64,000 nt of DNA from Palsa-360 sp963836145 (GTDB taxonomy: Bacteria; Acidobacteriota; Terriglobia; Acidiferrales; UBA7541). The notes below the pieces were generated by a model that did no database searches, had not been told where the DNA came from, and worked only from the letters and a program-made list of their open reading frames with translations. This document shows, one piece after another, positions 44,167 to 53,560 of this stretch (the first letter of the stretch is position 1; the number at the start of each line of letters is the position of its first letter). The translations under genes and the position numbers were made by a program. Where the stretch lies: contig CAWIIJ010000013.1 in NCBI GenBank assembly GCA_963836145.1, positions 46,614-110,613 on the forward strand, written 5' to 3'.

Positions 44167-45570
44167 TTGTTTTTCGATACGCCCATCTATTTCATATTTC
44201 TCGTCCTGGTCACTGCGCTCTACTGGCGCTTAGGACATCGCAGCCAGAACCGCATGCTCCTGGTGGCCAGTTACATCTTCTACGGTTGGTGGGATTGGCG
44301 TTTCTTATTCTTGATGGCCGGATCGACGGTGGTTGACTATGCGATCAGCAAGAGGATCAATTCGATTGACGATGCCGCGCAGCGCCGCCGCTTGCTCGCT
44401 CTTTCGCTGGTCATGAACTTCGGCTTCCTGGGGTATTTCAAGTACGTGAATTTCTTTCTTGACTCGACCGCTCGCCTGCTGAACACCATGGGCGTCCACG
44501 GCGTTTCACACGCGTTTCTGCAAATCATTTTGCCGCCGGCGATTTCCTTCTACACGTTTCAGGAGGTCGCCTATATCGTCGATGTTTACTATCGCAAGCT
44601 TGAGCCTGCTGAGAGCCTCGAGTCTTACGCGCTTTTCATCAGCTTTTTCCCGCACCTCGTCGCAGGGCCGATTCAGCGCCCGTCGCACTTGCTGCCCCAG
44701 GTGCAGCGCGAGAGAAGTTTCGACAACACCGCGTTTTTCAACGGATGCCTCCTCATTGTCAGCGGTCTGATCCGAAAGTGTGTTATCGCGGACAATTGCG
44801 CCATCGTTGCAAATGCCGGATTCTCCGGAAATCTCGGGACCGGATGGCTTCCCCATCTGCTCGCTGTTTATGCGTTTGCGTTTCAGATTTATGGCGATTT
44901 CAGCGGCTACAGTGACATCGCTCGCGGCAGCGCCCAACTATTCGGCTTTCATTTTATGGTCAACTTCCGGCAACCCTATCTCGCGGCGAGCCTGCAGGAT
45001 TTTTGGCGTCGCTGGCACATCAGCCTCAGCACCTGGCTGCGCGACTATCTTTATATTCCCCTCGGAGGAAGCCGCCACGGCGAGTTCAATACCTATCGAA
45101 ATTTATTTCTAACCATGTTACTCGGCGGCCTGTGGCATGGCGCGAATTGGACTTTTGTGATCTGGGGCGCGCTGCATGGAGTCGGTTTGGCTGTGGAACG
45201 TTTCGTTGGATTCGGTAATTCCGAGCAGACATCCGTTTGGGGACGGACGATTCGCGCGGTGCTGTTGTTTCAATTTGTTTGCTTCACATGGGTACTCTTC
45301 AGAGCGGACTCGCTTTCTGCTTCGCTCCGTTTCCTCTCCGGTTTCATGCATCCAGGCGACATTCACGAAATTTTGCCGGTCCTGGGATTTCTGGCCTTCT
45401 TCATTGCACTCGCAGTGTTGATAGACATCGTATCCGAGTGGTGCGAAGTAGAATACGTCGTTGCGTTGTTGCACCCTGCTTTCCAGTCCGCATTCGCTCT
45501 TGCCGGCTTGCTCCTTGTGACCGTCATGTCAGCCGGGGTTCCGAGCACGTTTATTTATTTTCAATTTTAG
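44167..45570 (+). CDS. MBOAT-family O-acyltransferase (AlgI-like)
   Basis: The protein has 467 residues. The start is TTG 44167 with GAGG six bases upstream. It opens FFDTPIYFIFLVLVTALYW as AlgI/DltB relatives do. SFFPHLVAGPIQRPSHLLPQ and DFWRRWHISLSTWLRDYLYI are the AlgI-type loops, and the catalytic His is in LGGLWHGANWTFVIWG. About eleven membrane helices. It would pass acetyl groups to a periplasmic partner, probably the product of the next gene. Confidence 0.9.
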   Translation: MFFDTPIYFIFLVLVTALYWRLGHRSQNRMLLVASYIFYGWWDWRFLFLMAGSTVVDYAISKRINSIDDAAQRRRLLALSLVMNFGFLGYFKYVNFFLDSTARLLNTMGVHGVSHAFLQIILPPAISFYTFQEVAYIVDVYYRKLEPAESLESYALFISFFPHLVAGPIQRPSHLLPQVQRERSFDNTAFFNGCLLIVSGLIRKCVIADNCAIVANAGFSGNLGTGWLPHLLAVYAFAFQIYGDFSGYSDIARGSAQLFGFHFMVNFRQPYLAASLQDFWRRWHISLSTWLRDYLYIPLGGSRHGEFNTYRNLFLTMLLGGLWHGANWTFVIWGALHGVGLAVERFVGFGNSEQTSVWGRTIRAVLLFQFVCFTWVLFRADSLSASLRFLSGFMHPGDIHEILPVLGFLAFFIALAVLIDIVSEWCEVEYVVALLHPAFQSAFALAGLLLVTVMSAGVPSTFIYFQF

Positions 45571-45572
45571 CC

Positions 45573-46547
45573 ATGCGTCAGCCTACTACATTGACCGTTC
45601 CGAAATTGTACACAGCGCTCTTACTGGTGTGCATCGCCGCCGGCTATTGCTCGCTCGAGATTCTCTTTCACGTCTGGTCCAGGCAGTACAGCCAGGGCAT
45701 TCGGGCTTTGACAAGCGAATACAGCGAAACGCTGGATTTGCGTCCTCGAGACTCGCAGTCCGATCTTCCCACAATGCTTCTTGCTGGAAACTCGCTATTG
45801 CAGGCGGGCGTGGATCTCGACCAACTCCAGAAGTCCTTGTCCACAAACTATAGGATTCAGCGCTTGGCCATACCGGCAACGACGTATGAAGATTGGCACT
45901 ACATTTTGAACGATATATTTTTGCGAGGCGCGCGCCCACAGTACGTGGTCCTGCTGTTGTCGCCTTCCCACCTGTCATTAAAGTACCCGATCCCCGATCT
46001 GGCCGCCGTGAACGTATATAAAGGAAGAGACCTGTGGAGGGTCGCAAGCGAACAGCATCTGGACCTGAACGATACCGTGATGCTGTACATCACGCACTTC
46101 AGCCCGTTCTGGGGCGCTCGGGAATCGATCCGAACTTTGAAACAGAAGATTTTGCCAGGCTACGCAATCGCTCTGAGAGACCAATCCAAGGGAATAACGC
46201 AAAAATACCGCGACGTTCAAGTCGATCCCAAAAGGATTGAAGACCTGGCATATGTGTGCGCCCGGCAAAATAGTCATTTTATTCTTGTAATTCCGCCGAC
46301 AGACCAACCGGTTGACTCCAAGGCTGTTCCTCGGATTCTTGCGGAGGCCTCAGCCATGGGCGTCACGGCGCTGCTTCCCGTTAAGAGCTCCAACCTGGAT
46401 CGTTCCTACTATACCGACGGGTTGCACCTCAATGCCGAGGGCGCTCAAGTGTTTACGCCCGCCCTGGCACACGCAATTCATGATTCCATCCAGAGTCGCT
46501 TCGTCGTTGCGAATCGCGTGCCGCAAACAGCATCGAATTCACGCTGA
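45573..46547 (+). CDS. SGNH-like, membrane-anchored partner of MBOAT (AlgX/AlgJ-type role)
   Basis: The protein has 324 residues, starting two bases after the MBOAT stop; frames open further upstream lie inside that gene. A single N-terminal membrane segment (LYTALLLVCIAAGYCSLEIL) is followed by a periplasmic domain. TMLLAGNSLLQAG is the SGNH block I, and YYTDGLHLNAEGAQVF carries the Asp-x-x-His of block V. AlgX and AlgJ have the same fold and sit beside AlgI in alginate loci. It probably completes O-acetylation of the EPS. Confidence 0.75.
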   Translation: MRQPTTLTVPKLYTALLLVCIAAGYCSLEILFHVWSRQYSQGIRALTSEYSETLDLRPRDSQSDLPTMLLAGNSLLQAGVDLDQLQKSLSTNYRIQRLAIPATTYEDWHYILNDIFLRGARPQYVVLLLSPSHLSLKYPIPDLAAVNVYKGRDLWRVASEQHLDLNDTVMLYITHFSPFWGARESIRTLKQKILPGYAIALRDQSKGITQKYRDVQVDPKRIEDLAYVCARQNSHFILVIPPTDQPVDSKAVPRILAEASAMGVTALLPVKSSNLDRSYYTDGLHLNAEGAQVFTPALAHAIHDSIQSRFVVANRVPQTASNSR

Positions 46548-47852
46548 CCGCCTTCCCGCCGACGTAACATCCGCATAAGTTCCATCTCCCTGCCTGTTGT
46601 ATCCCTCACCCCGCGTAATGCCTGCGTAGTTCGCAGGCCACCAGAGAAGTGAACCGCCGGGATTGGCCGTTCTCAGCTTTTCGGAGATTCTCGGGGCCCT
46701 TAGAGAGTTCACAAACGCCGCTTTGCCTCAAAAGGCGCGATTTCGGGCGCGCGGGTTACAGAGAAAGATAGTCGGTGACGGATTGGCGGAGGACGCAGTC
46801 CGATGCGAACTCTTCTCCGGCAAGTTCCCTGCTAAACAGGGGAAAATACAGGGAAATCGGCCCTCTTGATAGCATCGCCTCGGAGGTAAGCGCCAACAGA
46901 GGATGCGTTTACACATGAAAAATGCGTTCTCGAGGACGATGGGAACAGGGACCGATCAGGGGACGAACAGGGAAGCTCAATTCCCTGATGTCTGGGGGGG
47001 CTTTGGCAAGTTGATGGCGCGTGGCTTGCCACTGCAATACTCAATTGATCCGCGAGCGATGCTTCTAACTCTCGGACCACGTTCCTGGTCCCGAACCATG
47101 GCATTAAAAAATCTAAGCTGTTGAATTGGCTCAAGTTCCCCGGTGCATCCCTCTCACTAAGTGCGCGCTACGATTTGCGATACCACATTCTTTCCGGTGT
47201 TGGTTCAACCGGTTAACGTAATTACATTCGTCCGATACCAATATGCGGAATGAGGCATGAACCCTCGTTCCATCAGTCGAAAGTGAATCTGCGTGGAATC
47301 AGACTTGTCACGTCGCGACCACGCCGATTCCACCAACCGACTTGGCAAAAGGAAAACGCAAACCACCTCTTATACCCAGACCGGTAACAGCGGCGGTAAC
47401 AGTTCCGGCGTCTTCTATGGATTCCTCAGTTTTGTTAAGGAATTTGCTACGTTTTGAAATATGGCTGGGAGGCCTGGATTCGTCTAGAAGAAACCTAAAA
47501 ACTACAGTCACACTGTCAAAATTGCTTTTTTCCAACCACTTATCAAGTTTTGCCTCACAACCCTCTACAACCTTCCGCAACCCTCAAGGGCGGGATTCTA
47601 CCCTAAATGTGTGACAAATGTATGACAGAATTTTTGGAGGACGGTGGGGGTTCAAATGCGATCTGTGGAAAACCGAAAACCCAACAACATCGGGATATCC
47701 GAAACATCAAAATTCGGCCGATGTCTTAGGATGAAACTTAGGATGAAATGCGGGAGGACTAACCCGACCAAGTATCCGACCATGCAATCGATCGAGCCGG
47801 ACGAGCATTGGGTTTGGCATATTGTGGATGATATGATGCTGAATTGAACGAA
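46548..47852. other. Long gap without convincing genes, mobile-element debris
   Basis: Only short, mutually overlapping frames are open here and none shows a family motif. The gap includes the second copy of the 75-base module (46794-46868) and several further AACAGGGA/TTCCCTG words (46940-46995). A 67-codon frame at 47644-47847 with GGAGG before its GTG has no recognisable product. The stretch looks like eroded mobile DNA between the EPS locus and the IS-disrupted DAC gene. Confidence 0.45.
46794..46868 (+). repeat. Copy 2 of the decayed mobile-DNA module (first copy at 13871)
   Basis: TGGCGGAGGACGCAGTCC, TGCGAACT, GCAAGTTCCCTGCTAAACAG and TACAGGGA align in order with 13871-13945. The two copies are in the same orientation and about 33 kb apart. 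Confidence 0.55.
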
Positions 47853-47909
47853 ATGGAGAACAGTTTGGCGAGTTTCTCTCACTCAACCGAACCGCATCGG
47901 CTCTTCATA

Positions 47910-49017
47910 AACACAGCGTCATAAGTAATTGCGCATATGGATGAACTGTGGTTTCCTGGTGGAATGAGACTACTCACTGTTGCAGATTCGGAAACCATCA
48001 TGCTGGGATTGCAGGATGAAATTCGTCGAAGTGAAGAGTCACGCTATGACCACCGGCTTCACGGCGTGCTGCTGGTGGCCCAGGGTATGACCTGTCCGGA
48101 AGTGGCGGCCTGCTGGGCGATGCGCCCCGTACCGTCGAGAATTGGGTTCGCGGGTTCGATAAGCGAGGTCTAGCGGCACTGCGTGAGGGCGACCGATCCG
48201 GGCGGCCGGGACGGCTGAGCGAAAAGCACTGCAAGGGATTAATGTTGCTCTGCGCCGGATACCACGAGAGATGGGCTGTGGGTGGGAATGTATGGGACGG
48301 CAAAACGTTGGCGGCCTGGATCGAGCGGCAGTACGGGATCGGCTTGGGTGTACGACAATGCCAGCGTCTGTTCCGGAGGTTGGGTTTCCGACTGCGCAAA
48401 CCACGACCCGCGATCGCCCAAGCCGATCCCGAACGGCAGAAGATGCATAAAAAAAACTCCAGCGCTGATGGAGAATACGAAGTGGACCTCTGGGCCACGG
48501 ACGAAGTGCACTTTCAGCAGCACGGCTCCCGGTGCCGCATGTGGGTTCCGCCGGAAACCAAGGATCCCGTGCTGCTGCACCATCCGACGCGCCGCAGCGT
48601 AGGATACTTTGGTGCGGTGCGGTTGCGGGACGGCAAGTTTCGGTTTCCTCGGGAGACCGGCAAATTCAACGCCATAACCTTCTTTGCCTTCCTGAAGATG
48701 TTACGCCGCACGAGTATCCGGACCGGCCGTTCCGTGGTGGCCATTACGGACAACGCCAGATACCATCACGCCAGGCTTCACAAAAAATGGCGAGAGGACC
48801 ATAAGAAGGATTTCATGCTGGACTACTTGCCGCCCTACAGTCCCGAACTGAATCCGATCGAACGGGTTTGGAAACTCACGCGCCGCCAGTGCATCCACAA
48901 CCGATACTTTCCTGCGCTGGAGGAAGTCGTCGCCGCCGTAGAGACACAGTTCGGATATTGGGCCAACGGAAATGAGACGTTGCGCCGCCTATGCGCAATT
49001 ACTTAAGACGCTGTGTT
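47910..49017 (+). mobile_element. IS630-family insertion sequence 1 (1,108 bp)
   Basis: The 28-base ends, 47910-47937 and 49017-48990 read in reverse complement, differ at one position; both begin AACACAGCGTC. TA flanks each end (47908-47909 and 49018-49019), the usual IS630/Tc1 target duplication. Removing the element and one TA restores the interrupted DAC-type gene. The transposase stop codon lies inside the right repeat. Confidence 0.9.
47937..49006 (+). pseudogene. IS630-family transposase with a single-base frameshift
   Basis: The first frame, from ATG 47937, reads to GMTCPEVAACW near 48114. The homologous continuation LLGDAPRTVENWVRGFDKRG is in another frame, as if one C had been lost from GCCCTGCTG near 48109. 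The second frame then runs unbroken to 49006. DDE residues are all present: DLWATDEVHF, AITDNARYHH and YSPELNPIERVW. It may be a decayed copy, or the family may use frameshifting; the sequence at the site has no obvious slippery run. Confidence 0.8.
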
Positions 49018-50715
49018 TAGATCATTACTTCGAAGAACTGCTGGCGCGTGGCATCCAGTATTTCCTGCCCTCGAGTGAACTCACAATCGTAGGACGCTCT
49101 GAAGAAGGAAAACCTGAATTGCGTGCGCAGTTGCGGGACGGTGGGGCGGATCTGGAGTGGCTCGGCGCGAAGTATTCTCTTGTCAATCAGGGCAAGGATT
49201 TCACTGAGCACGAGCACAAGCTGGTAAAGAGCATCGGGAAAGTCCTCTCGACGAGATACCAGTTGCTGTTCAACGCCGAAGTGGTGGCGCGTAGCTCAGA
49301 GATCTTCAGTGGTTTGCCGGAAGATCACTACGTTTCTGGATTTCTCGATCCGTATGTTTTTGCCGGTGCGGCATCGCTGGCTAAAGTCACAGATCGTGTT
49401 TCCGAGGCGATCGAGGTGCTGAGAATCAGCGCGCTGAGCACGTACGAGGATCGCAGAATCTCGACGGGCGCACTGCTGTTCGGATTTCAGCCGGATGCTT
49501 GCCACGCCCTGCCTTCGCAGCCCGCGGGAGCCTTACCCTATTCGAGCGAGTTGACATCGATTCGAAGCTTTCATCGAATCTGCGATGGATTGCGCACGGT
49601 AGCATTGGTGGATCGCGCGGGTCTGATGGTTGAGTTGGTGGACGTCGCGGAGTGGGCGCGGCCGTTCGCCGAATTCGAACTTCCAGTGCCAAGCGCGCGG
49701 CGCTACGAAGCACATAATCGCGCAACATTGTGCGGTGGCCACGTCTGCCTGGTTCTGACGCCGAACGGAGAGATCAAGATTTTCGCGGACGGCGCGCAGG
49801 TGTTCAGCTTCCTTGACGGACGCTGGCATTTGACGGATGCCGTCGAGAAGTATCGAGTCTGGGAAGAGGCGCTCGGGAACAAGGACCTGGCGCACCGGCT
49901 GTTTTCAGTCGCGCTCAATCTCGCGGAAGGACGGCGTGGAGGATTGTTTGTCATCCTCGACGATCGGCGGAAAGCACGCGAATTGCTGGGCAATCGCGAT
50001 CTGCTTCATCAGCAACACGAGTCACCGAAAGCCGGATCAAAGAATCAGCTCCACTATCTTTTGCGCTGCCAACGCGTGACGGAGCTTTCGCAGCCTGTCC
50101 TTGAAACGATTGCACGAATCGATGGGAGCATCGTGCTCGACCGTGATGGGAATCTGCTGGCGTTCGGCGCGATTCTCCGGCACAGTCCGGTGGTTGTCAC
50201 GCCGGACGAGGTTGCGGAGGGCAGTCGCACGGCAGCAGCGATTGCGGCCTCGCAGTTTGGAAATGTCCTGAAGGTGAGCGAGGACGGGCGGCTATCGTTT
50301 TACAAGAGCGGGCATTGCGTTTGGGACTTGTGAGATACGGCCGCTCCGTTTGAGTTGCGGTTCAGTGCTGGATTGGCAGCTCGCGCCTGGACCGAGGTTC
50401 ACAATTCTTCTTCAAACAATAGATCCTTTCCGAGTAGTCGACCAATCGGACTGAGCCCGGAAGCTGCCCGTCATGAAATAGCGCCCGCCTGGGAATCAGC
50501 CTAACGCGGAGGGAGCCTCTGAGCACGAAGGCATCCAATCGACAACATGAGACGCTCCAGGGATTGCCAACTTAGAGCAGGTGAACGGGAATACAGTCTT
50601 TGTCGTATTGACGTGGGTGCGCAAAACGTGACATACGGAAAGAGGATTTGAGTTGCGTGCGGCTTCCCCTCGATTCGCGGCCTCAAGCTCCCTGCCGAAG
50701 GAGGTCCGTGATCCA

Positions 50716-50830
50716 ATGGCAATTCGCATTTTGATCGCGGATGATCAGTGATTACGGAGCCGCAGTCTAGCGGAGTTCGTTCGGGATACCGGTGAGGATT
50801 TGGTCACCACTTCACGCCAACAACAAACGC
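50716..50830 (+). pseudogene. Remnant of a response regulator receiver N-terminus
   Basis: ATG 50716 reads MAIRILIADDQ, the classical opening of NarL-type response regulators, then a TGA. In a neighbouring frame the text goes on as LRSRSLAEFVRDTGEDLV, which fits the next helix, before resemblance ends. The preceding gap 50334-50715 shows no gene. Confidence 0.55.
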
Positions 50831-50898
50831 GCATCTCTCATCATACGCAACAGAAAAGATCATTCATTCTGAACCGGTAAACGAGAGAGGAGAGTACT

Positions 50899-51702
50899 AT
50901 GCAACTTAACGAGGACTACTTCGTTGCTTATCGCAGCCTGAAGCTGACGCGAGACACCGATGGTGTGCTGGTTGTCGAATTCCACAGCAACGGCGGGCCG
51001 TGCACTTTCTCGGCGCTCCATCATACGGAGGTTGTTGACGCTTTTCACCGGATTGCGCAAGACCGAGCGAACAAGATCGTGATCCTGACTGGCGCAGCAG
51101 GGGACTTCATTATTGATGTCGATTGGGGATCTTTTGGCGACGTCGCGGATCCCGGCGTTTGGAGCCGGATTCACGACGAAGGCAGCCAAGTGTTGGAAAA
51201 CATAGCCAACATTCGCGTGCCGGTTATCGCGGCGATCGAGGGACGTGCGTATATTCACTCCGACTATGCGCTGCTCGCCAATGTGATTGTGGCGGCCGAG
51301 GGGGCGACCTTCCAAGATGTGGGGCATTTTGCCGTGGGTGTTGTGCCGGGTGACGGAATCTTTACCACGTGGAGTTATCGCGCGGGAGCTGGACGAGCGG
51401 AGGCCTTCCTGCTCAACCCACAGCCGTTGCCGGCGCGTACCGCCCATGATTGGGGAGTAGTTGCCGAAGTTGTGCCAAACGGCAAGGCACTCAGCCGTGC
51501 GCGGGAGTTGGCGGCGATATACCTGAAGGCTCCAGAAGTGACACGCCGGGACACGCGCGTCCACTTCATTCAACCCTTGAAGGAACGCATCGTACGGGAA
51601 GTAGGTTACGGACTATCACTCGAAGGTGCGTCGTCCGCCGATCTCATCAGATCAAAGCGAGCCAAAAGTGAAGCTGTCGCGCAGAAGGCAAAATCCGCAT
51701 GA
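50899..51702 (+). CDS. Enoyl-CoA hydratase/isomerase (crotonase) superfamily protein
   Basis: The protein has 267 residues with GGAGAG six bases before the start. The crotonase core is visible in KIVILTGAAGDFIIDVDWG and VPVIAAIEGRAYIHSDYALL. Then come AAEGATFQDVGHFAVGVVPG and the helix GRAEAFLLNPQPLPARTAHD. The usual acidic pair is only partly recognisable, and the polar residues around YIHSDYA recall beta-diketone hydrolases of this superfamily (6-oxocamphor hydrolase type). Its reaction is therefore uncertain. The next small frame begins at its stop (ATGA). Confidence 0.8.
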   Translation: MQLNEDYFVAYRSLKLTRDTDGVLVVEFHSNGGPCTFSALHHTEVVDAFHRIAQDRANKIVILTGAAGDFIIDVDWGSFGDVADPGVWSRIHDEGSQVLENIANIRVPVIAAIEGRAYIHSDYALLANVIVAAEGATFQDVGHFAVGVVPGDGIFTTWSYRAGAGRAEAFLLNPQPLPARTAHDWGVVAEVVPNGKALSRARELAAIYLKAPEVTRRDTRVHFIQPLKERIVREVGYGLSLEGASSADLIRSKRAKSEAVAQKAKSA

Positions 51703-52007
51703 AGCCCAAGACACTTCGTCTACACAGGTCTAGAGAAGAAGCCGCAGAGCAGCTTCCTTCGAGATCGGGGGAGCGCGGCCAGATGCCTTCGCGCGTTTTC
51801 TCTAAATTTGCTTTACTGCGAGTCGATGGGGCCGTTGGAGATTTAGCAGTATCTGCGGTAACCGGCGCGGGTGCGGCCGCCCGAGATGCGACGGTAGCCA
51901 ATTCAACTGCTGCTGGTGTTGCCTTTGGGGCTTCGGCTGGCACAGACTTGGTCGCCGTATCCGTTCCCGGTTCTTCCGGAGGTTTCGCCGAGATCCAAGG
52001 CTACTGA
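51699..52007 (+). CDS. Possible small protein (102 residues), unrecognised
   Basis: The frame starts as ATGA over the crotonase stop and ends 6 bases before the next ATG, which suits an operon. The product is Ala/Gly/Val-rich without motifs, and both strands are open here, so it may be a chance frame. Evidence is positional only. Confidence 0.3.
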   Translation: MKPKTLRLHRSREEAAEQLPSRSGERGQMPSRVFSKFALLRVDGAVGDLAVSAVTGAGAAARDATVANSTAAGVAFGASAGTDLVAVSVPGSSGGFAEIQGY

Positions 52008-52013
52008 GGAACA

Positions 52014-52265
52014 ATGACAAAACCAACGAGCTTCGCAGCAGACATTCGACCGCTCTTTACGGACCGGGACATTCATGCCATGAGCAAAGCGTTTAATCTG
52101 GCTAGTTACGACGACGTGAAGGTGCATGCTGCTGTCATCTATGACCGCATTCGTGGCATCGGTGGCGCCGTCATGCCGCCTCCGCCACCACGGGGAGAAG
52201 GTCCGTGGGCCCAATCGCGGATTGATTTATTCGCAAAGTGGATAGCGGATGGCTACCAGCTATAG
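52014..52265 (+). CDS. Small conserved-type protein (83 residues) of unknown function
   Basis: GAGGAAC stands just before ATG 52014. The text FAADIRPLFTDRDIHAMSKA, then YDDVKVHAAVIYDRI, PPRGEGPWAQSRIDLFAKWI and DGYQL has the layout of a small soluble family seen in many bacteria (ADIRPLF...DxxxM...GPW...xLFxxWIxxG). Its function is not known to me. It lies in a run of oxidative or detoxification-type genes. Confidence 0.65.
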   Translation: MTKPTSFAADIRPLFTDRDIHAMSKAFNLASYDDVKVHAAVIYDRIRGIGGAVMPPPPPRGEGPWAQSRIDLFAKWIADGYQL

Positions 52266-52447
52266 AAGCTCTTCGCGCAGGAATGCGAGCCATGACGCGC
52301 GGGTGCGGCCCGATCGGAAAGCTCGAACAGGTGGCGCGTGTCATCCTCGCGGCGCTCGACCAAAAAGTCTCAGCGTTCGGTTTTACCGTGCCCTTGCTCC
52401 ACTTGTTCTTGTTCTTGAGAGCTTTTCAAAAGGAGGGCTTTCGGCGA

Positions 52448-53362
52448 ATGCACGTCTTCCGCAGATCAAGCGCGGCTTTGTCGATTTGTATCTTCCTCGG
52501 ATGGGCCGTTCCAATAAATCTCTCGATCGTAAAAGCCCAGTCCTAGCAATCGTTGCAGCCCGTCGCGGTCGGGGCGCAATACGATTCAACGCATGTTTAT
52601 GTATCACCGGAAGATTTTGCCCGTTTCGTTGCCAGCGTGCTGGCTACGTTCGGTGGCACCGCTTCGAAGGAATCCATTGCCACGGTGACGGCCACGCCGA
52701 GCAGCACCATGTCTCAAGTTGTTTTTACGCCAGTCGGATTTCTTTCCGTTTTCGGGTTCAAGACGCCTATTCCGTATCCGTTTGGCGCCGAGCGAACGGG
52801 TTATTTGGTGAGGAATATGTATGCGGCAATTCGGGCATCACGCGCGGCCGGCGCGGATGTTATTGTCGCCCCGTTTGATGATGCGATAGGAAAGGATGCC
52901 ATTATTCAATTTCCTGGAGGCGTCAATACGCAGCTCTACTGGCACACCACCGCGCCCTCTTTTGCGCCGCTCCAGAGCATTCCTGAGAACCGAGTCTACT
53001 TGTCTGTGGACCGCGTCGCGGCCTTCACGCGCAGTTTCCTGGCGTTCTCGCGTGGCAAGGTCGTGTCCGACGATCCGGACGCCCCGGGTATCGAGATCGG
53101 GCGTCCGCGTGATACCTATCGGCGCATTCGTATTCAATCTCAATTTGGCAAGCTCACAGTTCTGGTTTCGGACGGCCACCTGCCTTACCCCTACGGCCGC
53201 GAGTTGACCGGCTACGAAGTCGCGAATATCCAGGACACTCTCAGTAAAGCGACAGCGGCAGGCGTTACAGTTCTCGTGCCTGCATATCAATCGAACGGAC
53301 GAACCGCAGCAATGTTGCAATTTCCGGGTGGCTACGTGGCCGAAGTACACGCGTCCTGGTGA
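52448..53362 (+). pseudogene. Secreted tandem VOC-like (glyoxalase/bleomycin-resistance fold) protein with an amber codon
   Basis: AGGAGG precedes ATG 52448, which opens a perfect signal peptide: basic MHVFRRSS, a hydrophobic core, then SIVKAQS. A TAG at 52544-52546 follows directly, and the same frame continues with QSLQPVAVGAQYD to 53362. The downstream part could start at TTG 52553 but would then lack export. Two similar halves are seen: PYPFGAERTGYLV with IIQFPGGVNTQLYW, and PYPYGRELTGYEV with MLQFPGGYVAEVHA, indicating paired VOC modules. CAG to TAG is a one-base change. It may be a recent nonsense mutation or readthrough. Confidence 0.65.
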
Positions 53363-53560
53363 GGTGCACCTCTTCATCTCGCCCGGCTGGTGCTGCGGTG
53401 CCTCAGACTTTCGTGCATCTGCAACCGATTCTCGTACATCCAAATGGCTGGGGTGAAACGACCCGCACTATTTGATTGTGCGTGGACTTCATCGAGCAGT
53501 GCATCTGGCCCGCTCTCGCGCTACGCAAAAAGACTCCTAGAAGAGAAGAGGGAATCCGTG

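Larger units (their letters stand above)
47853..50333 (+). pseudogene. DAC-domain (diadenylate-cyclase-like) protein gene split by an IS630 element
   Basis: The first 18 codons and part of a 19th (ATG 47853, reading MENSLASFSHSTEPHRLF) lie left of the IS and the rest, from 49020, lies right. Joining at the duplicated TA gives CTC TTC ATA GAT CAT with no frame change and a 456-residue protein. The C-terminal third looks like a DisA_N/DAC domain: HRLFSVALNLAEGRRGGLFV, IDGSIVLDRDGNLLAFGAIL (DGS at about 387, where DisA has DGA), and EGSRTAAAIAAS at about 419-430, where DisA has an RHR triplet. The first two thirds would be a sensor domain of unknown type. If catalytic it would make c-di-AMP, but the altered motifs leave this open. 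Confidence 0.75.

Noticed and set aside
45237..45572. N-terminal extension of the SGNH-like protein
   Set aside because: It lies wholly inside the MBOAT gene in another frame. ATG 45573 gives a proper membrane anchor start.
46548..47852. Several open frames of 60-100 codons on both strands
   Set aside because: They overlap one another, lack family motifs, and mostly lack ribosome sites. The sequence looks like decayed mobile DNA.
51647..52026. Two minus-strand frames rich in Ala/Pro or Gln/Leu
   Set aside because: They are antisense to the crotonase end and the following small frame, with biased composition and no motif.
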